Positions 46,632 to 59,059 of a stretch of 64,000 nucleotides of DNA are shown one piece after another. This DNA comes from Eopsaltria australis (taxonomy: Eukaryota; Chordata; Aves; Passeriformes; Petroicidae). Below the pieces are notes generated by a model that saw only the letters and a list, made by a program, of their open reading frames with translations, was not told where the DNA came from and ran no database searches. The stretch is taken from the NCBI GenBank assembly GCA_034509425.1, contig JAVTVJ010000303.1:1418135-1482134 (forward strand), written 5' to 3'. Position 1 is the first letter of the stretch. Each line of letters opens with the position of its first letter. Made by a program: the position numbers and the translations under genes.

Positions 46632-47203
46632 TGTTGCGGTGGTTCGGAACCAGAGGACTTCCGGACAGGTTCCACGGACAGAGGGTTTCCCCCCGGAGCT
46701 CCCAGGGGCAGCAGTTGGACCACCAATCCACGGACCCAAGCTCCTGCTATTGGTTACTGGACTTGTCTGTTATGTATTCCCGCTCTGGGAAATTCCCTGT
46801 CACTCCATAGTTCATTCGTTGTTCTCTCTGTTCCCCTCCCCTCCCTAAACCCCATTTGATCATGTACCCCAGCCCCTCCCCTGTATTGTCCCCTGCCCTC
46901 ATCCTATTGGGTGTTGTTCCTCCCTTAAATACCGATGTAATAAGCTGCTCTTGGCTCTTGGTCCATGTGCTCCCTTTGGAGGCAATAAACCTACCGAAAT
47001 CACATACCAAGAGACCTCCTTCTCTGGTAGTTCTTTGCTGTTTCACCACGCTCCGGGGGCAACATCTCCCCGGACCGAACGCGGGCCAGCTGTGCTCATA
47101 GTCAGCACTCCGAGGATGCCTTCCTGATCGCGAACGGCATCCTAGGATAGGGCTAGGACTCCGCTGCCGGTACCAGGGTGGGACTGAAGCAGGGAATGCA
47201 ACA
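46632..47203 (+). repeat. E1 3' LTR, complete
   Basis: The 572-bp LTR runs from TG to CA. A TATA-like TTAAATA at about 46925 is followed by AATAAA at 46984-46989, giving a short R region. U5 contains CGAACGCGGGCCAGC and ends GGGAATGCAACA. It is homologous to the E2 LTRs but diverged, so E1 and E2 are different insertions or subfamilies. Confidence 0.87.
46984..46989 (+). terminator. LTR poly(A) signal of E1
   Basis: AATAAA followed by CCTACCG lies within the LTR, about 60 bp after the TATA-like element. The same layout is seen in both E2 LTRs. Confidence 0.8.
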
Positions 47204-50200
47204 GCAGAGTATTGAGCTGTGTGCATAGCTCTGGGTGTGCACTGAATGCAGACTGGAGGCAGGCATGTGCTATCCCTGGAGTGATCTCTGCTGCACCAAA
47301 GTGGGAACAAATTCCACGGGAAACGGCATTCCTCAGCATCAGCACATGTGGAAGAAAAAAAATTGATATCAATCTATCAGCCTAGGAAAGGCAAAAAGAA
47401 GATTGATTTTTTTTTTTTAACGTCATTACAATCAGTAATGGCTCGCTTCCTTGTGAGAAATGACCCATCCTCCTCCTTTCCAGTCCTGTTACTTTTGGAA
47501 TAACTTTTTATTAGGTAACTTATTTTCTGTAAGTGATAGCACACAGACACCAAACCATCTTCTCAGTAAGAATATTTGTTTAATTATTTATTTCTACTTG
47601 GAAAAAAATGCACTTCGCAGTAAAGTAGGAGTTGCAAGGGAGGTGATATCTTAAACAGAATTATGGATATAAAAATGTAATTTGCAACCTTTGATTAGGT
47701 TTTTTTCCTTGTTGGACAAACTGTTCAACTTAAATCTATTCTTAAATCTTTCCCATTTAGGACTTGATGGCAAAGTCCATTGGTGAGGGGATAAAGACAC
47801 ATTACTGGGTTTAATTCTGTCTCTGAGGCTGATGGGTTTTACTGCCTGTGATTAAGGCTCTGAATTCCTTTGCATCTCCCTATTATTTTACAGGTTAGCT
47901 CCAGGTCACTGGATTTCTCACTGGAGGTGGGGGTGTTACATTCATTACCTTTGGCTGTTTTTGTTCTGCCTGGTCAAATACTTCACTAAACCTGTTTTCT
48001 AGTCCTTTCTGGATAGCCATCAGAGCACTGTGACCTATTCTGCTCAAAATACCAGCATTAACAACGGCTGAGGGAAGGACAACTGAGAGAGTGACATCAG
48101 ATGGATTTGTTCTCAGTCTAGAGCTTTGAAATAATCTTTACTGTTCTCCAAATAATTCTGTCATTATACATTAAAATGGTCACAAAGCATGCAGTGCTTT
48201 ATCAAAGGTGCAGGATCTTTTTATTACATTAAAGTACAGTTTAATGAGAGAACTGAAATAGGATCAGTCCCATTAATTTTTCAAGCTGCGTTCTGTACAT
48301 CATCAGCTCTGGAAGAAACATAGAACAGGTTTAGAGCTAATCTTTCACCTGTACACCAGATCCCTTCTTAGGCTTAGTTCTGGTATAAATGACAAAAGAT
48401 TTGGGGGCTTTTAGCTATTGTTTTCAATCAACTACTTACTCTACCATGATTGCAAGGGATATTTGGAATTACATAGAAACCTTCATATACCACCTTCTCA
48501 ATGCGTCACAGCTTGGTATTTTATTATTTTAATTGTTTTTACTATATGTGCAAGGAGAGTCATGCAAATGATGAGTTTAACTTTGATCCATATTGGCTAT
48601 GGCATCAAAATCTCCTTCCCTCAAGCTGCTGGAAATTTGTTTATTCTTTAGCAGAGAGAAATTCTTGGGTTTCTGTGTTTTGCACCCTACTCCTGTGACC
48701 TCTCTTCTCAGATGTCGAAACCATCCTGCAATAAAGGGGTTTGGTCCTGCTCTCCTGTCCTGTCCTGTCCCCCGTAGTGGAGTAGCTGTCACTGAAACGA
48801 TGCCCACGTGGATTTGATCCTAAGGATTATTCATGCCGAAGAGCCAGGGAGAGGAGAGTTCCAGACTTGAATGAAGTCATGGGTAAACAACTGTGCAGGA
48901 GGACACTCTGTCAGGATTTTAGAGGAAAACAGGATTATTGAATGTGAACTTTACAAAATGGCCACAGAGGATCAAATTAAGGGGGCAGCTGCAAAGGGCA
49001 GTGCAGCCCAAAGGGTGACCCTGGCCCATGGTTGAGGGAGAGGTCAGCCAAGAGCTTGGTGAGCAAGTAAAGTGGGGGGAATGTGGTGTCAGAAGATGAG
49101 AGAGGTCAAAATAATACATAACTTCAGTTCATGGCTGCTTATGCTGAAAGAATAGTGCCTGGTCCCATGAGCATGGCTGTTCACAGCATGCATTCGGTGC
49201 AGCTCTCGGGAGAAACTGGGATTGGTCCTCACAGAGCTTCCCGGGCTGGCTCCAAGCTGAGTCTTGTCCCCTGCCATCTAAGAGGTGAGGAGTAGCAAAA
49301 ATCCCATCCCGTACCTCCTTGTGGTCGGTATCCACGGATCCCCCAAACACATAATAAGGGCAGGCTCTGCTCCCAGCTCTGCCACTGGGAATTTTCCTGA
49401 AAGGCTGCAAACACGTCAGAATTCCTCACCGGAAAGGGAATGCAATGTAACGCGGCTGCTTTGCTGCTCTGTAGTTTTGGTTAGCACCATGTGTTTTTAT
49501 AGCCCATTCTAGCAAGATAAGAGGTATGGATGAGCAAAGAAAACAACATAGAGGGTTTTATGTAGGAGTTGTTAAAATGAGTTGCTTCTACTTCACCGAA
49601 ATTTGTACCAACTATTTTCAGTGTGTTCCCTATTAGACTTCTTTTTCCTTCTCTCTTTGGTACGCCACAAAGCAACAAATGCTCCCTCTCCCTCTTGCCA
49701 TTTATCTTTTTCTTTCTTACGGGATAGAAGAGAATATGCAAAAAAGAAATATGGAAAGCAAAACGTCCTTTGAACCATGTGCATTCCATTAAACCCAGCA
49801 GAACAGAACCAGGAAAAACATCCAAAAGATTGTCAGTTCTGAGATATCACCCCGTCTTCCTTTTTGAATTAACAGACATATCTAGATCTACTATCTCTTT
49901 TAGCAAAGCTGAAACTTAGGGGAATATGTTTGAAACCATTAATTCTCAGGGAAATCTTCAGATTTCAAAGCTCTCATCTCTCAGGACTTTGAGCCTGAAC
50001 CCACAACACAATTTGGTTTTATTTTTGCAAAAGGACTTCAGAAATTTTGGATCATAAGCGTCATGATTTATGTCCTGATATTTTTTACTTAAAAAGCATC
50101 AATTGCTTCAAGTCTCTGAACCTGACAGAGCAACTGAGTAATTTATTTTTGACCATAAATAGGGAGAAGCTGTTTTTTAACATTGCTATTTTCTTGTCCA

Positions 50201-53200
50201 AGTGGCATGGAAAATCAACGCTCTGTAGAAATGCAAGTAATTTACATGTGAGGACAAGCTGAAATTCAGCGTTCTCAGGCAGGTGCCATTTATCCATCAG
50301 CACTCACACATTGTCTTATCAACACATGTAGACACCTCGGGTTTTCAAAAGCTTCATTTATCACTTGTTGAATGTTTGAAGCTGAACTGCTCTTTCTGAA
50401 AAAATTGTTTCTGGGATAGGCAGATTCTGATGATAACTTAGAAACTAGTCAAAAACCCTCACCCACCTGTCTGTGCCTGCTGTGCCACACGTGTGAAAAT
50501 GGCCTAGAACCAGCAGAGTGGTGCATTTCAAATATTCAAAGTTTACTTGTATAAAGTATACTGGTCATTAGATACTGAGGTTGCGTATGAAGTACTTTAG
50601 AAATTAATATTGAAAGTTTCCTGTTTAGCAAAAATTGTATAGTTACTCAACAGACACATTTTGTTTCCTGCTGGGTTTATAATTAGCTGGTTTGTTCCTG
50701 AGAATAATTTCCTCTTCTTTATTTTCACAAGTTCGTATATCTTCTTTAATCAGCCAACACACGTATTTGTCTTACAGACAAATGCATTATTTGCTCTATA
50801 TTTCATCACTGAGTGGCTGCCAGAAATGCATTTCCATATCTACTCTTCATGAATCAGGAGAACACCACTATCAATCTCCACATCCTATAAAACTTCTTTT
50901 AATAGAGGTGTATCCTCATTCTGATGTTCTATAATCAGCTTTGTCAGAGATGCTGTGGGCCCTCTTTCCTTAAAATATTAGCTTAGTAAAGATTTAAACC
51001 ACTGTTTATAAGCAAGAGAGAGAGAATTCACATCTTCTGTCTAAAATCATTAAAAGATCGATGAGCATTCATATCTGAAAAATTCTGGCAGAAGAATGAT
51101 TTCTTTGTAGCAGCCTGTGTAATTAAAGAGAGGATGAATATTGGTAAAAACATTACTCCTTACTCTACTCTTCTGCCCACTGCTGCTGGATCACAGCTTG
51201 CAAAACTGTGTTTCCCTCTTCTGGGCTGGCACATACAGGTGGGTCAGGTATGAGAAATCAGAACCACAGGGCTCAAATGGTCAAACCAGGTTCTAGGACA
51301 CAGTGCTGGTGTGAGTTACAGTTGGCCAAGGAATGGAGGGTTGGATGGGGTAATCCCAGCCACTTCAATCCGTGTTGTGGGACAGCAAGAGGGAGATGGA
51401 CAGAATGGGAAGGGCATCACCAAGAACATTTGTGTGGCCATCGTTTCCTCCAGCAAAGAGCTAAAGCAGTTTGAGAGTCACTGTTCAAACAAGGCTTATT
51501 GTTGTTTGCAGCAAGAGCTTTTGCTACTGCTCCAAAGCAGACATGCCTTTAGGTTCCTGCTGAAAGTCCACTTACTGGCATATGGAATAATGAAAGGAAC
51601 ACTCAATGGCTCAGGGCAAGGGCAGCATCCCAAATAGACTTTAAATGACAAACAAATTGGAACAGACACTTGTATCCACATGAGCCTAATGGTACTTACC
51701 TTTGACAGTAAATGCACAAAACTACATCTGGCTGAGAAAATCCCTCTGGGCTGAAAGTAATTGGCAGGTGGAATAGGACTCAGAGGAGCACCATTGGTCT
51801 GGTCTCACTTGTCCTTTGATGTCTGCTTGTGCCCAGTGCAGGAGAAAATATTGGGATCTCAGATCAGGTGCTGGCAGTTGTGTATTTTTGGGTTGTTTTC
51901 AAGGCATGATATCATCTGTGGCCTTCTGCCATTCTTCTCCTTGAGTCACTTCAGTGGCCATTCTGGAATAACTGTAGCGCCAATTCTGGGTTAAATCAAG
52001 TAGAAATGCTTTAAGTGTCTGCATTTGCCACGCTCGTTTTGCCTCAACTTTCTGTGGCTCTTTTGCAAGCATGTCCCACATTTCCCTAGCTCTTGTTTAG
52101 TCTGGGAAAGGTATAAGGAAATGAGCTGCAGCTCATATGGCTGCTATCCATGCATAACTAATACTTTATCGAAATGTGAATTGCAAAGGAAGTTAATGTC
52201 TAACTTCCCAAAAGCTTTGATGGAAATCTGTCTGGGAACAACCAGAGCTGAGCACAATATCCACAGTGAATCTTTGCTTACTTCACTGAGGACAGGTGGA
52301 AGTGCCATGTGCCAGTAACATTATTCAAATCAACATGGATTTAAAATCAGATGTCTGGGTATGATCAGTGCTTTCTGTCTGGAACCTAAGGAGATTAATA
52401 CAACTTTCCTGTGTCTAAAGCTGGCACAATCCAAGCCAGCTGTACTGGGATTATATTTCTGTGTAATGGAAACGTAATTTTTACAGGTGTGATGAATAGT
52501 GCTGACAATTTGCTTTAGTACGCCTGAGGAGTTTAAAGCACGTAACTAATCCAAATTGTAGAATTTCTTTGGTTTACACTAATTGTAGATGTCAGGTTTG
52601 GTGGTGGCTGGATACTGTGCTGCTTCAGAAGTGCAGATAGATAGATAGATAGATAAAGTTGGGCTGAACTGATGTATTTCATATTTTGAGCAGCTGGATG
52701 AGCCCTGAATGCCATAGCCAAGTGATTAATTTCTGAATGGTGGTGAAAAGAGAGGTGGGTGCTTAAATAAATCAGTGGTTTTAATAAACTGGGAGCTTCT
52801 GGGTACTAAATCTGTCTGCATCTGATCTGAATTGCAATTACCTGTCAAAATTTCATCCATCATTGCAAGTTCCAGACAAACTTTCTGGCAGCAGATGTTT
52901 CAGAGAAACTATTTCATGTGGGAAATACATAGTTTGGTGTCGCACTTTGGTGTACAGCATTCCCAAGAACAAAAGCCAAAGCAGAAAACATTTCCCAAGT
53001 AACAGCAATAACTTCTGCGTCATACCTAAGACACGTTTATTGGTGAATATAATTTGTAAATGTGGATTTCCAACATAAATCAGTCAATGAAACACTACTC
53101 GTAATTTAGCCCATCTCAGAGAGATGCAGTAATTCAATATTTGTGTACTTGTGAAAGCAATGCTATTTCTAATAACTTTAAATTCAGCATTATTTAAACC

Positions 53201-54667
53201 CCCTCTCTGAGGCTACAACACCGGTGACTGCCAAACAAACGTGGTGTGTTCCAGCAGCCAGGCTGTGGGGAGAGCTCTGAGACTGCCCAAAGAAATGCGT
53301 CAGTCTGCCTCAGATCTGTGTTCAGCAGGTGTGGGGCCACCTGTGCAATCCACGTCTCTCTCACACCAAAACCCAGAAGGAACTGGGGGGAAAAAATGTT
53401 TGCCTGCCACTTAATATGGGTTCATTGACTTGTTGTCATGAGAGAAAATGCTGAGTGTGGACTGTGGGAAGGATTTAAATTCAGAATACCTAAACTCCAG
53501 TTTTTCACTGACACCTTTCCCACCGTCAGGTACATGGCTGGTCCCTTCTGTGGCAAGAAGGCAACGTAATGAACATTTCTTTGCAGCCATCAGAAACATA
53601 ATAATGTCGTATATAATGTCATATAACACTGCTATTGCTCATCTGAACATGTACCCTGAAAATGACCTCTGAAGACAGGCTGGACACATGATGAAAAGAT
53701 TGCTAGCCCAGCCAAATAATATCTCAAAAGCTGTTCTACTGTCACCTCTATCAAAACCCTCCATTCTCTTTGCCAATTATAATAGCAGAATCTATCACTC
53801 TTTTCAATTTTCATTATATCAGGAATTTACTTTGCACATTTTCTTCCTCTCTGTAGTACTTTAAAATCATGATCATTAAAATCTGTTCCTAGCATAAATG
53901 GGAGCAATTCACTCATAAAGTAACTGACAGATGGATCCATTTATATCTTAGCCATGATGTGCTGGGCTTCTTATCTCGTCACCTGTGCCTGGTGTTTGAG
54001 GGTTCATCTTTTGAGTTGGTGGCTCAGAAAGCCCCGGCGTCATGAGCTGCACCGAGTGTGTCGTTCTGAGCTCTGGAGAGCTGATGGCTGCCAAACGTCT
54101 GGAGAAAACATCCTGGTGTGCCCCACTTCTCTCATTCATCATTGCACGGTGGCACTGGGGGAACATTTTCTGCAGATACCAGAAAATATTTACATGTTGT
54201 ATGTCCACTCTTCTCCTTTATTTCCCTAGTCTTTATTTCCTTCTATTATTGAGTTTGGAAGGGCTGTGGGTACTTTGTGCAAATCACTTCTGAGGCCTGT
54301 GACAAGAGATTGTGTCCCCTCCAAGGGGTTTTTACTGCCTCAGCACTGGCTCCCAGGGCCATCTGTCCATTCCCCTGTGCCAGAGGCATGGAGAAGAACC
54401 CAAGGACAGGAAATAAATGGTCAGCTGGTGTCCCAGGGTGCTGCAGGGGTGCACAGGTCCTTCCCTGGATCGTATGGGAGAGGTAATAGGTAGGGAGTGA
54501 ATTATAATGAACCTTTAAAATCAGGATAAATAACTTCTACCTTATGCAGCAGAGAAGCTGGAGCTGGCAAACGGAAAAGAGAAGAAGTGAATGGCACAGA
54601 AAATGATGCTGGCAGGAAACTTCATGATGAGCAGATGGAAAGTATAGCTCGCTGGTTCCTCTGTCCA
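47204..54667. other. AT-rich intergenic DNA, no gene seen
   Basis: No exon, RNA gene or recognisable transposon was found. A (TCCTG)n stutter lies at about 48751-48771 and a (GATA)5 microsatellite at about 52635-52655. I looked for the conserved C-terminal coding end of PRKG2, the usual tail-to-tail neighbour of BMP3 in mammals, and did not find it. Open frames here are short. Confidence 0.55.
52635..52655. repeat. (GATA)5 microsatellite
   Basis: Five consecutive AGAT/GATA units are directly visible. Confidence 0.9.
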
Positions 54668-54673
54668 GCCAGG
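54668..54673. other. Candidate target-site duplication, left (GCCAGG)
   Basis: GCCAGG immediately precedes the TGTTAATACG end of the left LTR. It is repeated at 56105-56110, directly after the other LTR end. Confidence 0.55.
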
Positions 54674-55252
54674 TGTTAATACGACAGGTTCCAGCTGGCT
54701 GTATTTCCAGGAGTGCCCCTGTCCCCAGGGCACTCTGGCAGCATCTTCCAGGCATTTAGCCAGAGAAACTGTGGCCTGCATTTGTGGTGCAGGAACTGAG
54801 TCCGGTTTAGCTATCAGCTGAAGTAGAATCACGAGAGGGCCCTTGGTATGCCTTTAATTCTGGGTGGCTTTATTGCAAGACGCCCCACGCAGAGGGGAGG
54901 CAGGAATCCAAGAGCCCCAGGGGACCTCAGACACAGACTTAAGAGTTATCTCATACAACCAATGACCAGAGGGTCGGGGGGGGGATAGGGGGAGTCCAAG
55001 ATTACCTGGTCCTATGGAATGGGGGAGAGAAGAGGCCCAGGAGATAACATGGGATAGTACAAAGGCTCTTGGGGGGAGGGAGGAGATGATGGACACCAGC
55101 AGTGGCTACTCTGGTTTGTCCTGGGTTAAACCATGGTCACTCCACTTTCCAGGGGGTACCCTGCCCCTTTGGAATTTCTCCACCTGTGATCTTTCTCTTT
55201 CTCTAAGTCGTCTCCCCCTGGGGTCTCCAAGGAGACTTCCACAGCAGCTACA
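54674..55252 (-). repeat. E3 downstream LTR (minus strand)
   Basis: It is 579 bp from TG to CA, the same length class as the E1 and E2 LTRs. A minus-strand poly(A) hexamer (TTTATT on +) lies near 54870, about 195 bp from the 3' end. That is the spacing seen in E2. Confidence 0.65.
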
Positions 55253-55501
55253 GGAAAGATAATTTATATCGAAAGCTGGGCAGAGCAGGCACTGCAAGTG
55301 AAGGGTGTGAACCTAAACCTGACCCTTTCCTCTCTGTACCTTTATGAAAGGCTGCATTTCAGGAATATGAAAAGGCAAATTAACTTTTAGCCTTAGAAGT
55401 AGCTGGAGGAGCAGGTGCCTCGGGCTGAAGGTGGTGTGGGTTGCACATATCCTTGTACTCATGGCCAGTATCGCTCCGCCGCTTGGGTGCCCACCCGGAT
55501 T

Positions 55502-56104
55502 TGGGCAACTGCCGGCTGACGTGATCCGGAGTGCCCCTGACCCTTTGAGGGGGTGGGACTCTCTGGAGGGTTCAAATATGACCCTGCCAGTGGGCTGCTC
55601 GCTTGGCAGTTGGTGCGCCAAGAGCAGGGGTAAGCGCAGCTGACTGCTGAAGAAAGGTGAGAGGGACTCTGGTATGGGTATTCTGTGTAGGTTTATTGAG
55701 GAGCCTAGCACAGAGGGAGCCCAGGGACCAAGAGCCCCGAGCACCCCCTGACATGCGCTTATAAGGGGGAACAAGAACCAATCAAACGAGGGTCCAGGGG
55801 TGGAGTTAGGGAGGGTCCAGGGCAAGCGGTCCAATAGGGAGAGAGAGGAGGAGGAGTTAGAGGGAAGCAACAAATCAGCAACCAAGTAAAGAAGAACTTT
55901 CTAGAATAGGAGGGGTAACTGACAAACCGGGCGGCCAATGGGAGAGACTTAAGCATAACCGCCAAACCCTGGGCTAAACCACTGTCTCCTCCACCCCCAG
56001 GGGGAGTTCTCTGGTCCCAGGAGCCCTCCACCAGGGCCCCCCCATCCTCTTTGGGACCTTCCGAGGCCTTTGGGCCTTCAATGCAGTGGCTCACAACCGC
56101 AACA
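55502..56104 (-). repeat. E3 upstream LTR (minus strand)
   Basis: It starts TGTTGCGG on the minus strand. It carries landmarks shared with E2 (GACCAAGAGCCC, GTAGGTTTATT, CTAAACCACTGTCTCC on the + strand). The minus-strand poly(A) hexamer is at 55692-55697. The 3' boundary near 55502 is approximate. Confidence 0.65.
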
Positions 56105-56110
56105 GCCAGG

Positions 56111-58528
56111 GTGTGATCCCATCCCGTTTGGCTGGGGGTTGCACCCAGTGTTTCATCCTGTGTTTCTCAGGATGTGTGATGAAGCCTTGGGAGAGACCAG
56201 GGATTCATTGCTTTGGAGGTTGCTTGCCCTGGGGAGCACAAGGTGCCAGCACCAGTCAATGTCAAGCTTCATGATTGGAAGCAAATTGGTTGAAACTGGA
56301 ATTGTTCCTGATGGGTGATTTTAATTTCATTTTCCTGTGGAAAGATTATTGAAAAAGCTGTTCCAGGTACTTGGATCAAGCATTCCAACAAGCTTAAAAT
56401 TTAAACTTGTTCAAGGGGAAGATCACATGTGTTTCAGGCCTATATGCATAATTATTTTAATATTGCTAAGGCATCTGTGACCTCAGCACAGAAATGTCGT
56501 GAGATGGAATGGCAGAAGCCAGACAGGAGGAGGACAGGGGTAAAGCTTAAAACAACCTCATTAACATGCATTTTTCTCAGATTGAAAAAATGATGAGAAC
56601 CACCCCTTGATCCATTTTCCTGAAAGCAGTGATGAAAATGCTTTAAAGGCCAGTTTCATTCTTATTAATAGTTTTTTTATTATGAAGGATGGAAACTGTC
56701 TAATGTGATAACTATGAAGGAATGCAGAGTAATTTTAATTATGACCATGAATATTTATTTGTGGCATAAAATTACCCTGAGGCAGGAAAGTCTTCTAGTG
56801 TTGCACACATACACCTGGTTCTTCCAGCTGCTGCTTCATATCCTGCTGTAATGAAATACCTCCTTTAGGTGCATCAAATAAACAAGTCAGAATACCACAG
56901 ACCCAATACTACGTGGTCATATTTCTGTCATTTTCCATTGTAAACTCTAAGCTTGTTTCATTAAAGACAGCAAATGTGTACTTGAGTCACTCCAAGGAAT
57001 CATAGCCCCTCCACCTCCTTCAACTCTGCAGAGTCTGATATCTGCAGAAAGCAATTTAATCCATCTTTTCTTCCCACCCCACACAATGAAAAGACAAAAA
57101 ATGTAGTTTGAATTACATTAGCCTTCAGGTCTTCCTAAAGGTAAATAATGTTGCCTGCAGGTTTACATTAGGGATTAAGTGTCTGCCCTCTGAATAACTC
57201 TGGAAATAAATTAAATGAAGGGAGCCTTTAGCTCTTTTCTGGGGCTTTGTTTCAGACTGTGATTTTTACACAGCACTTCCGTTTCACCTATGTTTGAGGA
57301 CAAAATAGAAAATGTTTTCAGAAAATATCTTCCCTTGTTCCCTTGCCCTTCCCTTTTCCATTTTCTTAATATAAACATGAACCTTTTTTTTTTTTTTTTT
57401 TTTTCAGCTCTCTCAGAATGGTGAGGCTGACGAGTGATATTCCACATGGACCTGGCTGCTTTACTTCTCTGGTGAGACACCAGATTCGGGCAGCACTCAG
57501 TGAGTGACTCCTGCAGCGCAGGATGGTCCCCTCCTACCTTGGGAAAATATTTCAAAGGTTACTTGTCAGTTCTATGTTCAAGGTATAAATGTTAATTTCT
57601 AAGTGTAGAGGTCTGAAGATCCAGCTAACATATTTCCATTTTTCTTACACAAAGAGTTTGATGAATACTTGCAAGAAAAAGCTGTATTTGTTCTTAGGAC
57701 GGTAGTACAGGTTCTACTTTTAAAGCAGTTTTGACCAGTAGATCACCGTGTGGTCTTTCCAGGTCTGCAGACTTTGTCAGTGTAAAGGAAGGCACACTGT
57801 GAAGCAAGGAAATGCTTCCTTCCATACTGCTTAACTACAGCAGGAACCCTTTTTTTTTTTGTTTACATATGGGTTATTTTATATTCCTGTGTCCTCTCCT
57901 AAAATAAGGAACGCTAAGGACTGATTCCAGATATTTCACTCCCATTTGACTTTGACATATCTTTTTTCTTTCCTCCCCTCTGACTCTCCTTGGGTTTAGA
58001 TGGTTGGTTTGAATTATCCCTGGTTTGCTTCACATTATGACTAAGCAGGCTTTTAATATAAACACCAGAGCACAAAAAATCAAGATTAAGGAACTGTTCT
58101 ACTTGACTTAAAGCATTATGTCTCCTGGAATGGGATACCTGAGGTCTGGGATACCTCAGCTGTAGAAATCAGGTTCTGATAATGGCAAATTCTATAGGAG
58201 ATTGCAAAATTAATTGTTTCTTCTCAGTGGGAGCTGTGTAGTGTTTGACTGCCTGTTTCATTGAGCTTAGGCTGCTCTTAGGGTCCATGAGCCATGCAAA
58301 AAAAGGGACGGCAGCTGAAAAAAAGTAAAAAAAAATACTTTGTGTGATTTAGCAGCCTACTTGGAAACAGAAAGCAGAACGCTGTTTAGCTTCATGGCAG
58401 GGGAAAAGATTTAGTTTTTGGTCTTTGGAAATATATATAGGTCTGATTTAATATTCAAGGTAATAAGCAGCCCTGACTGTAGAAAAGAGTATTTGTAGGA
58501 TATCTTTTCCTGGCTTTTGAAAATTGAA
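56111..58528. other. AT-rich intergenic DNA, no gene seen
   Basis: Contains a poly(T) run (about 57385-57404), a shorter one near 57850, and a 16-bp duplication around 58133 (GGGATACCT twice). No exon or transposon was recognised. Confidence 0.55.
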
Positions 58529-59059
58529 ATGGAGTCACTTCCCCTGGAAGACTTTTCCTTATTTAGCCTACTGCCTGTCTTTCTTCCCTCTCTATTTCAA
58601 GTTCACAGGCAAGAACCGGCAAAGCTGCATCTGTGTCTGTGCCAGGAGGGGCTGATACTGGAGAGAGGGAAAGGGACACCAATCCCTGCTCCCTTCCCAC
58701 GCCTGCAGCACTCGGTGGTGCCCGTGCCTGACGCTTTGGTTGGCTCAGGCATGGACTCCTTTCCTTCCACAGGCACAGCTACAGCCATGGATTTCTGCCC
58801 CAAACAGAAGGAAGCGGATTCAGCCGCTCCTCCTCCAGGCCAGCCCTCCTTCCAGAGGAGCTGGGGGCAGATTTCCCTGTGGGAAAAGGACAGGGAGGAA
58901 CAGCAGGGGCTGGCACAGGCCTCAGCAGAGGCTCGTGCTGGCACTTCCATGGATGCTTTGCTGTCCAGCAGGGTATGGGAACAAGCTGCTGCTGAGAGGG
59001 CTCAGAAGGAGCATCTCCTTAGACTTATCCCTTCAGGTTTGACAATGACAGCGTGCTAA
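58529..59059 (+). CDS. Unassigned 176-codon ORF, possible exon
   Basis: I do not recognise this protein. From ATG 58529 the frame runs 176 codons through a GC-richer island in AT-rich DNA. A pyrimidine tract and CAG/AAG acceptor-like site (TCTCTATTTCAAG) lie near 58600, so an exon could begin there. The first ~25 residues are hydrophobic. The C-terminal ~70 residues (WEKDREEQQGLAQ, VWEQAAAERAQKEHLL) look helical and charged. The minus strand is also open for over 100 codons across the same GC-rich patch, which lowers the evidence. It may be chance, a retrocopy or a terminal exon. Confidence 0.2.
   Translation: MESLPLEDFSLFSLLPVFLPSLFQVHRQEPAKLHLCLCQEGLILERGKGTPIPAPFPRLQHSVVPVPDALVGSGMDSFPSTGTATAMDFCPKQKEADSAAPPPGQPSFQRSWGQISLWEKDREEQQGLAQASAEARAGTSMDALLSSRVWEQAAAERAQKEHLLRLIPSGLTMTAC

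Larger units (their letters stand above)
44411..47203 (+). mobile_element. ERV E1, non-autonomous, 5' LTR truncated
   Basis: The order is: last ~64 bp of a 5' LTR, primer-binding site, ~480-nt leader, a 491-codon gag-derived ORF, a short 3' region, polypurine tract, and a complete 572-bp 3' LTR starting TGTTGCGG and ending GCAACA. Protease, reverse transcriptase, integrase and envelope are absent. The internal region resembles E2 at 59882-63219 along its length, including the same gag-to-3' junction. The element belongs to the alpha/beta-like (ERVK-type) avian retroviruses by primer site, LTR ends and gag style. No target duplication can be tested because the 5' end is lost. Confidence 0.88.
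54674..56104 (-). mobile_element. LTR composite E3: two diverged LTRs, short core
   Basis: Read on the minus strand, an LTR starts at 56104 (TGTTGCGG, the same start as the E1 LTR) and ends near 55502. A core of about 250 bp follows, and a second LTR runs from 55252 (TGTAGC) to 54674 (ending in ACA). The whole unit is flanked by GCCAGG on both sides. The core has no coding region and no clear polypurine tract. The two LTRs share layout but are much less alike than the two LTRs of E2. This may be a deleted provirus from recombination between related elements, or two adjacent solo LTRs. Confidence 0.6.

Noticed and set aside
55313..55885. 190-codon minus-strand frame
   Set aside because: It crosses the E3 LTR boundary and includes U3/R/U5 landmarks, so it is LTR sequence and not a gene.
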